Source: Gammaproteobacteria bacterium
Lineage (GTDB): Bacteria; Pseudomonadota; Gammaproteobacteria; UBA9339
Assembly: GCA_023480665.1 (NCBI GenBank)
Contig: JAMCWR010000003.1
Span: 36,508 to 100,507 of the forward strand
Direction: 5' to 3'
Length of the DNA: 64,000 nucleotides
In this document: in pieces, positions 45,446-56,900 of the stretch
Numbering within the stretch: the stretch's first letter is position 1
Layout: every line of letters starts with the position of its first letter
Program-made: the position numbers and the translations under genes
The notes under the pieces: model-generated
The model's database searches: none
The model's input: only the letters and a program-made list of their open reading frames with translations
Told to the model about the DNA's origin: nothing

Positions 45446-46495
45446 TTATATATTCAAATCAATCCCTGCCTCTAAAGCAATATAAGAAGAAATTTTTGGA
45501 ATATTTGTCAATTCATTCTCAAATGTTATTATTTTCCCATCATTTTTTATCTCTTTAAATCCAGAAAATTTATAAGTCATATACATCATGCGATTCTTTT
45601 CTGTAGGAATCAATTCTGCTAATAACCGCACTTTTTGTGTTTTGGCCATACTCATAATATGAGTAATCATAACATTACCAACGCCTCGTGACATTACCCT
45701 GCACGACATTAAAAGTAATTTTATATTCCAAAACTCTTCATTTTTTTCAATAAGGGAAAGACCAATTTTACCATATGTTCCATATTTATCATCTAAAGAT
45801 GAAATCAATAGTAAATGTTTATCAGAATTGATAAAATCCCTAAGCTCTTCATAAGAATATGTATATCCGGTAGTATTAAGCTGGTGTGTTCTAATAGTTA
45901 ACTCTTCGGCTCTTTGTAAATCATTTTCTGTTGCATTCAATATAGTAAATTTCATAGCAAGAGATGCAAGAAAATCTTGCTGTGGTCCTTCAAAATTATC
46001 TTCTATTTCTTTGCGCTTAATGTCGCTTTGATACATTTGCCTGCGTATTCTGGAATCTTGCGTAATAAAACGCGGATTCATTTCTGGCATTTGAAGGATA
46101 TCATCCATATTTTCTGAATTAATACAACAGACTTCAGGTAAACTATGCCTAACCTCATCAAGCTCAAATTCTTGATCATCGATAAATGCTAATGAATCAG
46201 CTCCAATGTTTATAGATTCTGCAATTTGCTTTACAGAGAAGTGTTTTGCATTCCAATTGATCTGTGGATAAAGAAAGTAGCTATCTAGTCCAAAATTTTT
46301 TAGCTTATCCATAGCTAGGTTATACTCATTTTTGCTTGCAATAGAATTTAAAATACCACGCCCATCAAGTGTCTTGATTATATTTACCGCGTTTTCTTTT
46401 AAACTCAACTGATCACCCTCAAGCAAAGTCCCATCCCACAGAGTATTATCCAGATCCCATACCACACATTTTATTTTTTTCTCACCTTGCTTCAT
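45446..46495 (-). CDS. FkbH-like HAD-IIIC protein (glyceryl-ACP loader)
   Basis: 349 residues. The HAD nucleophile motif is VVWDLDNTLWDGTL near residue 15. It is followed by IASKNEYNLAM, FIDDQEFELDEVR, and a C-terminal GNAT-like half (about 180-349, SCRVMSRGVGNVMI). FkbH enzymes move the glyceryl group from 1,3-bisphosphoglycerate onto an ACP. It stands with a free ACP and an acyl-CoA dehydrogenase, as in methoxymalonyl/hydroxymalonyl-ACP pathways. An FkbK-like 3-hydroxyacyl dehydrogenase is not seen in this window. Confidence 0.92.
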   Translation of the reverse strand: MKQGEKKIKCVVWDLDNTLWDGTLLEGDQLSLKENAVNIIKTLDGRGILNSIASKNEYNLAMDKLKNFGLDSYFLYPQINWNAKHFSVKQIAESINIGADSLAFIDDQEFELDEVRHSLPEVCCINSENMDDILQMPEMNPRFITQDSRIRRQMYQSDIKRKEIEDNFEGPQQDFLASLAMKFTILNATENDLQRAEELTIRTHQLNTTGYTYSYEELRDFINSDKHLLLISSLDDKYGTYGKIGLSLIEKNEEFWNIKLLLMSCRVMSRGVGNVMITHIMSMAKTQKVRLLAELIPTEKNRMMYMTYKFSGFKEIKNDGKIITFENELTNIPKISSYIALEAGIDLNI

Positions 46496-46504
46496 GCTCT
46501 ATCC

Positions 46505-47665
46505 CTATTTTCTTGTAATTTTTGACTTAAATAAATAATTTTGATATCCATATTGAGATATTATTATTTGTTGAATTTGAGAACTGCCTTCAATAATTTC
46601 AGTTATTTTTGCATCTCGAAAATACCTTTGCACTGGATAACTATTACAACATCCATTTGCACCATGAATTTGTATTGCATCGCTAGCAACTTTATTTGCC
46701 ATCTTTGATGCAAAATATTTGGCAACATTTGTTTCCATAATTGACCCTGGGTCAGCAATTTCTTTTAAACAGCCAGCATGCAAGCATAGCATTCTTGCGG
46801 CTTTAACTTCAGTAACCATATCCGCTATCATTTTCTGAATTAACTGATGCTTCCTTATCAATACACCACCCTGCTTTCTGGTGCAGGTATACTCTAAACA
46901 TGCATCAAGACATGCTTGACCAAGGCCAACACAACCCCAAGCTACGCAATACCTTCCATAATCAAGAGCTGAATTAGCTACATATTTAAACCCAGTGCCA
47001 ATTCTACCAATAAGATTTTCTTTCGGTACTCTGCAATTATCAAAAAATAATTCACCTAACATTGCCGATCTAAAACCCAACATGCCAGATATTGGTTTGC
47101 AAAAGAGTCCGGGGGTATTTTTTTCGACTAAAATTGCTGAGATTTGTTCATCACACCGAGCAAATATCAAAAAAATATCAGCGATTTGTGCGCATGAAAT
47201 CCATTTTTTTCTTCCATTCAACACAAAGAAATTACCTTCATTTTTTATAGTAGTCTCCAAGCTGCTAGGATCACTACCAGCATCTGGCTCAGAAAGACCA
47301 AATGCAGCTAAAATTTCACCAGAAGAAAGCTTAACCAACCATTTATCCTTTTGATTATCCTCACCCCACCTCAAGATAGCATGAGAAACCATGCCGTGGA
47401 CAGTAAGCAGACTGATTAAAGAAACACTTGCTTTGCCCATTTCTTCACAAAGCAAACCAAAAGTAATAGCATCCATTTCCATACCGCCATACTTTTTTGA
47501 AATCATCGCCCCTAAATAACCACTTTTGGCGAATTTGGCAATCAAATTAGGCGGAAACTGCTGTTGCTCGTCGTATTGATCGGCAAATGGAATTATTTCT
47601 TTGGATGCAAAAAACCTAAATTCATTCTGCATCTGCTTCTGGTGAAAAGATAGCTCTGTGTTCAT
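46505..47665 (-). CDS. acyl-CoA dehydrogenase family oxidoreductase (FkbI-like)
   Basis: 386 residues with a complete acyl-CoA dehydrogenase fold. LAAFGLSEPDAGSDPSSL near residue 120 is the first signature and the QIHGANGCCNSYPVQRYFRD region near residue 345 the second. The usual catalytic Glu is matched by the EIIEGSSQIQ segment near residue 365. In FkbH-type pathways this enzyme oxidises the glyceryl-ACP side chain. It is nine bases upstream of fkbH, as expected for co-translation. Confidence 0.92.
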   Translation of the reverse strand: MNTELSFHQKQMQNEFRFFASKEIIPFADQYDEQQQFPPNLIAKFAKSGYLGAMISKKYGGMEMDAITFGLLCEEMGKASVSLISLLTVHGMVSHAILRWGEDNQKDKWLVKLSSGEILAAFGLSEPDAGSDPSSLETTIKNEGNFFVLNGRKKWISCAQIADIFLIFARCDEQISAILVEKNTPGLFCKPISGMLGFRSAMLGELFFDNCRVPKENLIGRIGTGFKYVANSALDYGRYCVAWGCVGLGQACLDACLEYTCTRKQGGVLIRKHQLIQKMIADMVTEVKAARMLCLHAGCLKEIADPGSIMETNVAKYFASKMANKVASDAIQIHGANGCCNSYPVQRYFRDAKITEIIEGSSQIQQIIISQYGYQNYLFKSKITRK

Positions 47666-47689
47666 TTTCCAAATTTCTCAATTCAAAAT

Positions 47690-47947
47690 TTAGTTAACTT
47701 GCGGAAAACCTTTTTTATTATGAATAAACTGTGAAATGGCTTTTATTGAAGAAAAATTTTTTATATCCAAATCTTCTTTGCTCACTTTTATATCGTAATT
47801 TTTTTCGATATACATAATAAGTTGCATCGCAAACAAAGAATTAACTAAACCCGGTCCAAATAAGTCTTCATTTTCATCGATTTCTACATCTCCTACAAAT
47901 CTAGAAAAAAATGCCCTTATTTTTTCTTTAGTTTCTTCAATTTTCAT
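47690..47947 (-). CDS. free-standing acyl carrier protein (FkbJ-like)
   Basis: 85 residues from ATG at 47947, behind GGAG. The phosphopantetheine site is PGLVNSLFAMQL, with Ser as attachment residue; the common Asp before it is Asn. It lies 19 bases after the NRPS-PKS stop. It probably carries the glyceryl and hydroxymalonyl intermediates. Confidence 0.9.
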   Translation of the reverse strand: MKIEETKEKIRAFFSRFVGDVEIDENEDLFGPGLVNSLFAMQLIMYIEKNYDIKVSKEDLDIKNFSSIKAISQFIHNKKGFPQVN

Positions 47948-47966
47948 GTGCGCTCCTCTGTCTTTA

Positions 47967-50900
47967 TCATTTTTGTAACAGCTTATCAACGTATGATTTT
48001 ACAATTTTACATATTTTCTCAACATTTGGAGTATTATTCATTGTGGTATGATTTCCTGATATTTCAAAAAGCTTAAGTTGAGTAGAAGTAATAAACCCAC
48101 CCCAACCTTTTTCAATATCTTTTGGAATATAGTTATTATTTTCCATAGCTTTAAAAAACAATACTTCTTCACCCAGAAAATTAGTTGGATTCGTATAATT
48201 ATACATCAATGTTTGATTAATTGTGAATATATCTAATCCCGTCTTTAACAACTTTTTGTCATCAAAACCAAATAATTTATGCTGCACAATATATTCTATT
48301 AGCATTTCTTGATCATTAGCATATTTTTCAAGTTGTTTTTTTACCTCCCTACTAACCTCATTCCTTTCATATGACAGCAAATAATAGATAACATCGATGT
48401 ATGAAGCAAGTTTAGCCGGATACAGTTTTGGCCCAGGACTATCGACCATAAAAATCACAACCTCTTCTCCAGCTTTGATTAAATTGTTCGCCATTTCATA
48501 TGCCACCATACCACCAAAGGAACTTCCTCCAATAATATATGGACCATTTGACTGTATTTCTCGAAGTCGTCTGAGATAAAATACCGCCATTTCTTCAATT
48601 GACGAAATTTCAATCCTTGAAGTTTCAGTTAACCACCCTTGATCGCGTATGCCATAAACACTATTTTCTCCGGGATATTTTTCACTAAAATCTTTATAAT
48701 ACATAACATCCCCACCAATTGGATGGATTAGAAATATCGGGGTTTCAGAACCAGCTTTCAATTTAACAAGGATACCATCAGCCTTCTCTTTCTTGGCGTT
48801 TAACAAGTACCTTGCAATCTTATATATCGAAGAATTATCTAAGAAAAAGCTTGGCGTTAGCTTTTGATCGAAAGACTTATTTATTTCATTTATTATCCTT
48901 AGGGCACTAAGTGAATTTCCGCCTAAATCAAAAAAATTATCATGAACTCCAATTTTTTCAAAACCAAGAACCTTTTGCCAACACTTTTCAATTATCTTCT
49001 CAGTTGCATTTTTTGGTTCTGCATATTCAGTGGTAAGTTTAGGACGCGGATGAAGCCGCTTAACATTGATATCCTCGTCTGTTTTTACATTATTTTTTAC
49101 ATACGGTATCAAAGCAAGTTGAACTTCATTCTGATTGATCACTCGGTTAAAAACCTCCTTACCTTCTTGATTAGAAATTCCATAACGCATATCGAGCTTT
49201 CTTTGTTCCTGAATAATTTCAGGAACTTCAAGATCAACAGCAAAGCCAACTTCTTTCCACAAAGCCCAATTGACAGCAAAGATCCTAGATTTATAGTGCT
49301 TGTCTAGATAATGAGCAAAAGCATCCTGAAATGCATTCGCACCTGCATAATCAGCCTCGGCAAATGCCCCAACAAGAGAAGAAAGAGATGAACATACAAA
49401 AAAGAAATCTAAATTATCATCTGCAAGTGCTTTTTGAAGAGCAACCGTTCCAAACACTTTTGAGGCAAAAATATTTTCTACATAATCTTTGTTCTTCTTA
49501 TAGATTGCCTGATCAGGGGGCAACCCTGCGCTATGAATCAACCCATTTATTGGTCCAATTGTTTGTCTTATATGATTAAAAGCCTCACAAGTATCCTTAA
49601 GATTGCTTATATCAGCTTGTATGTAATGCACTTCGCATCCTAGTTTTTCAATTACCAGCATTCGATTTAATTTCATAACTGTCTTCGAAGTTGGATTATT
49701 TTCAATGTAGTTAGCCCAAAAACTTTTCTCAGGTAGCTTAGTTCTGCCAATAAGTACGATCTTAGCGTTTTTCGCTTTTTCTGCAAGATTTTCCGCCAAA
49801 ACTGACCCAATTCCACCAAGACCACCGGTGACAATATACACACCGCCATCTTTAAGAATTGGAATACTTCGATTCAGATTCTTAATATTAACTTTAGTAA
49901 ATTTTCTCACCCAGCGAAAAGATTTTCGATAGGCAATAATATTATTATCAAGATCCGGGGCAATCGAGCTAAAGTTTTGGGTAATTTCTATAAGAATATT
50001 ATTTATCATTACATCATCAAAAACTATTGGAGAATCAATATCAACACACTTGCAGACAATACTAGGATACTCAAACGGAATACATTTTACTAAACCAAGA
50101 GCCGTTGCTTTTTCAGGATAAAGCACCTCATCATCTGTCAAAGAATAGATACCATTCGTTATAATAGTTAATCGTAAAGAATCTGTTAAACTATTTTCGG
50201 TAATTACTTGTATTGCGTACAATATACTATAAAAACCGATCTGTTGATAATATTCAACACTGGCACTATTTACATCATGAGAATCTACCAATGAATCCAA
50301 CATCCATAAATGAATAAAATAATCAAATTTTAGATTATGTTGGCCAAGCGATTTTGCAAGTTTAACATAATCATCTTTTACATGTTCTCGAATAGTATAT
50401 TCCTTATTAGTCTCATTCAAAGAATATTTCTTACCTCTCTTAACTGTATAAACTACATTAGATTGTTTTATTTTATCAACAACTTGGTTACTAATCTCAT
50501 TTGAATCGACAAATATAAGATATTTTTGACCATTCGTTATTAGTAATTTATCCCGAACTTTATCGTATTCCCATGTAGTTTTTACAAACCATTCATCAAG
50601 AGGATACCTTGTCACATTATTTGGCGAGGTCACCGTTTGTGGTTGCGAACCTGCATCGGGCTTAATCCAATAAGCAGTTTTATCGAAAGCATAGGTTGGG
50701 AGTTCAACTTTTAGATGTTTCGAGCAATCGTAAAAATTATTCCAATTAATTTTAATTCCCTGTAGCCAGAGTTTCCCTAAATTACTCAATAAGAATTTGT
50801 AATCATCAATATCCAGATCTTTATTTCGTATCGAGCTAAACACCCTACCTTTTAAATTAATATTTTTAGTCTGGTGTTGGAGAACTGCGCTAGCAAGATT

Positions 50901-53900
50901 GCGACCCGGACCAATTTCAATAAAAATTGTTTTTCTATTATTGTTCAAAAGCTCTTTTATTCCATTTGAAAAATGCACTGTTTTACAAGTATGCTCATAC
51001 CAATATTCAGGGCTAGTCGCTTCTGATGGCTTAATCTCTTTACCAGTCAAATTAGAAATATAAGGTACTAGCGGTTTTTCGAAATTAAAAGTTTTAAAAA
51101 GATTCAGCAAGGCGTCTTTTTTTTCTTTCATAATTTCAGAGTGGTATGCAATTGTAACGGGCAATCTGCTGCTAGCAGAGCCACTAGCGTCAAGTTTTTT
51201 TTCAATTTTTTCGATCGCTGAGTTTTCGCCAGATACTACACAAAGCGAAGGCCCATTGACGCTTGCAATTGACAAACCATCCTCAAGCAATGGAAGGATC
51301 TCAGCTTCACTTAAAGGTACTGCAAGCATAGCTCCAATCGAGCTACTATCGATTATTTCCGCGCGTTTTACTACAAGTCGCAGCATATCTTCAAGAGACA
51401 AAACTCCAGCTAAACATGCAGCAAGATACTCTCCGGTGCTATGTCCAATCAATGCAGTTGCTTCAATTCCCAAGCGCATCCACAACTTGGCTAAAGCATA
51501 CCCCATAATAAAAACCGCAGATGCCATATATTTTGTTTGCTCCAGAAGTTTTGCATTATTTTCATTATTCCTAAAAAGCACTTCGCGAAGATCTTTCTCC
51601 AAATACAGATTAGTGATTTCACAACAACGATCAACCTCTTGACGAAACTTCTCAGCTTTCTCATACAAACCTTTTCCCATGTTCAGGTAATGCTCACCAA
51701 TACCTGAACATAAAAACACAACCGACGGAATTTCATCTTTATTGATTTCATTACGGTCACAATCGATCGGAGAATATTTTTCGCAATTATCTTGAAGTTT
51801 TTCAATTGCATCATTGATATTTTCGCATAGAAACATTTGCCGACAACAGAATTCTTCTCGAGTTGTATGTAGTGTAAATGCCACATTTGCAAGATCAGCA
51901 TCATCATGAACTTTTAAGTATTCAGATAGCCTTGCCCTGCTTTCATCAAGCGATAACGATGATTTCGCTGAGATAGATAAAAGATATGGCCGAGAAAGAG
52001 TATTATTTTCCACAACTTTTTGATTTACAGCTGATGCTTCTTCTAAAATTAGGTGAGCATTAGTTCCCCCGATGCCAAAAGAACTAATGCCTGCTATCCG
52101 AGAGAATTTATTATTTTCCCATTTTTGTTGTTCAGTAATAATTTTAAACGGTGTTTGTTCTAGAAATAGCTCAGAATTTGCAATTGTATAATTTATTTGT
52201 TTAGGAAAAATATTGTTCTCTAACATCTTGGTCACTTTAATCACACTCGCGACTCCTGCGGCAGAATCTGCATGCCCAATATTTGATTTTACTGATCCAA
52301 TAATACAACTAGCATTTTTGATTATACCTTGATTTATTGCAAATGCTTCTTTTAGCGCGGATATCTCAATCGGGTCACCTATTTTTGTTCCCGTGCCATG
52401 ACATTCCACATAATCAACTTGATCAGACGTAATATTTGCCATGTGCTGTGCATTAAGAATACATTCAATCTGCCCGCTAACACTAGGAGCAACATAATCT
52501 GTTTTACGATTACCATCATTATTAACAGCATAACCTTTAATAATACATTTAATGTCATCATGGTCTTTTAATGCATCGGATAATCGTTTAAGCAACACAA
52601 CCCCAACGCCAGCGCCCCTTACGATTCCATCAGCATTTTCATCAAAGGCCCTACACTGCCCCTGCTTTGACATAACCATTCCTTCTGACCACACATAACC
52701 ATCATTTTCTAGTAAGATTAATGAAACCCCTCCAGCAATTGCTAAATTACAATTACCTAATACTAAGCTTTTGCAAGCTTCAATAATTGTAATCAACGAT
52801 GTTGAGCATGCGGTATTGATATTAATTGCGGGCCCTGTTAAACCAAGATAATAACTAACTCTTGTTGCCAAGAAATCTTTGCCATTCATAGTATAGGAAG
52901 AAAAAAAATCAAAATCATTGCTGCGCTTGCTTTGTAATATATTTTGCATTAAATAAGTTTGATCACCAGGCCCAGCAAAAACCCCAATCTGCTGTTGAGT
53001 TCTATTCTTGCTATATCCAGCCTTTTCCAAAACATTCCAGCAATGCTCAAGGAATTTCCTAATTTGTGGATCAGCTAATTCAGCCTCATTTGGCGGAATA
53101 TTCCAAAAGTTTGCATCAAATTCTTCAATACCTTTTACCCTGCTAATAACTGGGATGAAGTTTTTATCGTAAAACACTTTATCTGTTTTGTAATAGCCTT
53201 CCTTACCATCAATAATTTGTTGCCAATAATCATCAATGCTTTCACCGCCTGTGAAAGCTCCTGAATAACCAATAATTGCAACATCATTTTCAATTTTCGG
53301 CATCTTTTTTTGAATGTGATATTGTGCTTTATCAACAGATTTGTTAGATAACAAGTAGTCAGAAAAACTTTTGATATCAATATATTTGAATAAATCAGAT
53401 ATTTGTAAATGAGCAATTTTCAGGGTCTTTTTTAATTTGCTTTGTAGTTGCATCGATAAAATACTATTTCCGCCTAGTTTAAAAAAACTATCGTTAATGC
53501 TAATTTGATTTTCTGGTATTTCCAATACTTCTGACCACACATGACGTATAATTTCGTGAAGGTCATTCTGCGGTGGAATATAGTTATTGTTATCGGTGTT
53601 AAATTCAGGCTCAGGTAAACTTTTTCGATCGATTTTTCCATTTATCGTCAATGGAATTGTATCTAATGCGATAAATTTATCAGGAATCATATAATGCGGC
53701 AAAAAATTTTCAAGATAATGCTTTAGGTCTGTGTTTAACTCGGTTAGGCTAAACCATTCTTTTACACAGTGGTTGTCATTATTTGCAAGATTCCATGACA
53801 CGTCTTTCTGAAATGCATAAATATTGTAAATATTGGTTTGAGATAAATCTGCGCTTTGTTGACAAAAAACTTCAAAGTGTCGTTTTTTTAAAAAATGCTT

Positions 53901-56900
53901 GATTTCGTCACACTCAAATTCCCCGTTATGAACCTCAAGAACAATTTGTTTTATTTTAGTCCAATCTGAATCAATGATTCCATCAAGTACTGCACGTTCA
54001 CATTTTTCAACGTCAATTTTTAGCAAATCAATTCGTTCAATATTGTTGTCGTAAATAAATTGTGAGATAGTTTTAAGTTTAACCTCAACATGTTGTTGTT
54101 GCAGAACCTCTCCTAATAAATCATTAATCTCATCATCATTTGTTTCCTTAAGATTTGATTTTAAGTTATTTTTTAAATATCTTTTTAGAGTTTCTGATTC
54201 ACCGCCAATATTCGCATATCGCCCTGACAAAATAGTTGCTTTAGGATAATAGGTAAACGATACTTTTTCCTCTTTATCGGAAAAACCAAAGGCAAATGTT
54301 TTAATATCTTTTTGAAATAATGAGGCATTGCAAGAAAGCAACTCAAATATTTGAGGGACTGGTTCAAAAGAATATACTTTTACATTTTTTGCAGTCAAAC
54401 ATGCATAAATAGAAAACATGCCAAGGTTTGCGCCAACATCAAAAACACAACCACCTTCAGGTATGGTTATCCCATACTTAGTATAGGTAGAATTGACAAA
54501 TATTTCATCATAAAGAAATTCAAGTTCAGATTTATTATACGAATAAAGACTTAATCCGGAGGGAAGTTCATATAATCTAGAGCTAATAGGATTACCGCCA
54601 TTTTTTTGATACTCAACTATTTTTTTAACCGTAAAAGCGTATTCAAGATTTGGAACATAATATGCAATTATCTGGGCAATGTTTTTTTGCTTCTCTATAT
54701 TCGTTCGTACTACACAGCCACTAACAGCATCATGCTTTAATAATTGTAACTCGATTTCACCAAGCTCAACCCTAAAGCCACGAATTTTTACCTGAAAATC
54801 ATTGCGCCCAATGTATTCAATGCCACCATCTGGTAACCATTTTGCCAAATCGCCGGTTCTATATATTCTTGCAGGCTCTTTAGACTTATCATCTTCTATT
54901 ATAAATGGAGATGGAATAAAACTTTTGAATGTCAAATCATCGCGGTTTAAATAGCCTCGCGCCAAACCAACGCCACCGATATAAAGATCACCAATGATTC
55001 CAATCGGCTTAGGCTTTAAAAACTTATCGAGGATATATAACTTAATATTTGAGATTGGTTTTCCAATCGGAATTGCATGGTACGTTGCTTTTGGATCGAC
55101 GTAGTGAAATGAAACATCAATCGCCGCTTCAGTTGGTCCATATAAGTTATGGACATCAACACCAGGTAAAACCCTTAAACAATTATTAACCAAAGGGGTA
55201 AGCAATGCTTCACCGCTACAAAATATTTGTTTCAATGGAAAATTATTAGGGTTAGTGTCTTTTACCGCTTGTAAAAAAGGCTCCAACATTGAAGGAACAA
55301 AATGAACTGTGTTGATACTTTTATCTTTGATCAAATCTACCAAGTAAAAAGGGTCTTTATGTCCATTAGGTATCGCAAATACTAATTTGCCACCCGATAT
55401 CAGCGGTACAATCAATTCCCAAATTGATATATCAAAAGTATAAGGCGTTTTTTGCAACACCACATCTTCATAGCAAAATTTATATTGTTTTTGCATCCAA
55501 AATAAACGATTGATAAGAGCGCGATGCTCGACCATGACCCCTTTTGGGTTTCCAGTAGAACCGGATGTGTAAATGACATATGCTAAACTTGCAGGATGAT
55601 TTATGATCTTCGGATTTTCATCAATCTCATCACAAAATAACTCAAAGTCTTTAATATTTACTAGCGTATTTTTATTTACCGAATGTAGTTTATCGGTTTT
55701 ATCGTCTTGAGTTAACGTGAATTTTGCAGCAGCATCGTTGATAATAAACTCTAAACGATCACTTGGATAATCAGGGTCCAACGGCACATAAGCTCCTCCG
55801 GCCTTTAAGACACCTAATATGCCAATCAACATCTCAAAACCCCGATCTAAATATAAAGCTATCAATGTATCTGGTTGAAATTCTTTTTTATAGATCTCCT
55901 TGTGCTTGTTACGCAAATAATTTGCAAGTTTATTAGATTTTTTATTGAGCTCATCATATGTTATATTGCTTTGTTCAAAGACAGCGACAACTCTATCAGG
56001 GGTATATTTTACTTGCTCTTCAAACAACTGGCTAATTATTTTATCGCTTGGAAAAGCTCCGTCAGTTTGGTTCCAATCATAGATTACCTGCTGGTATTCT
56101 TGAGGCGACAAAATATTTATTCTTTCAACAAATCCGTCGGTATTTTTCGTTATGATTGTTAAAATATTTTTATAGTGAGCAATCATATGATCAATTGTTT
56201 TTTGTTGAAATAACGACGTATTAAATTCAAAGATAAATCCAATTTTTTCATTGTAATCACTAACATAAATCACCAGATCAAACTTTGCGCGAGCATTTTT
56301 ATAACTTTGGCTATTATTAATCGATTGATTAAACATTAACTCACTTTTTGGTATATCAGCTCCCTGGGTAAATACAATTTGAAAAATTGGGTTAAGTTTA
56401 GGATCGCGTTCAACCTTCAAATGTCTTACTACCAGCTCAAAAGGGGTGTCATTGTAGGCTGAAGCCTCTAGGCAGGTTTCTTTGACTTCTTTCAACAAAG
56501 CAGCTATGGTCATGTCTTTGATATCAATCCTAAACACTAGCATGTTAACAAAAAGACCAATAATATTTTCGATTTGAGAAAAATTTCGATTTGCTGAAGT
56601 TGAACCGATAACAATATCGGTTTGATTAGTGTATTTATTTAGTAATATATAAAAACCCGCCAATAAAGTTTGAAAAACAGATAATGAATAACATTCAGAT
56701 AATTTTTTTATTTTATTCGATAACTCACCATCAAGGACAACATTTATTGAAGAAGCGATGTTCGGTTGATTTGAAGACCGTGGCATATCCAAAGGTAACT
56801 GTAGTTCTTCAAAACCAGATAATTTATTATTCCAATAATCAAGCTTTTTTTGCAATACCTCTCCATTTAAAAAGCTACGCTGCCAAATAGCATAATCAGC

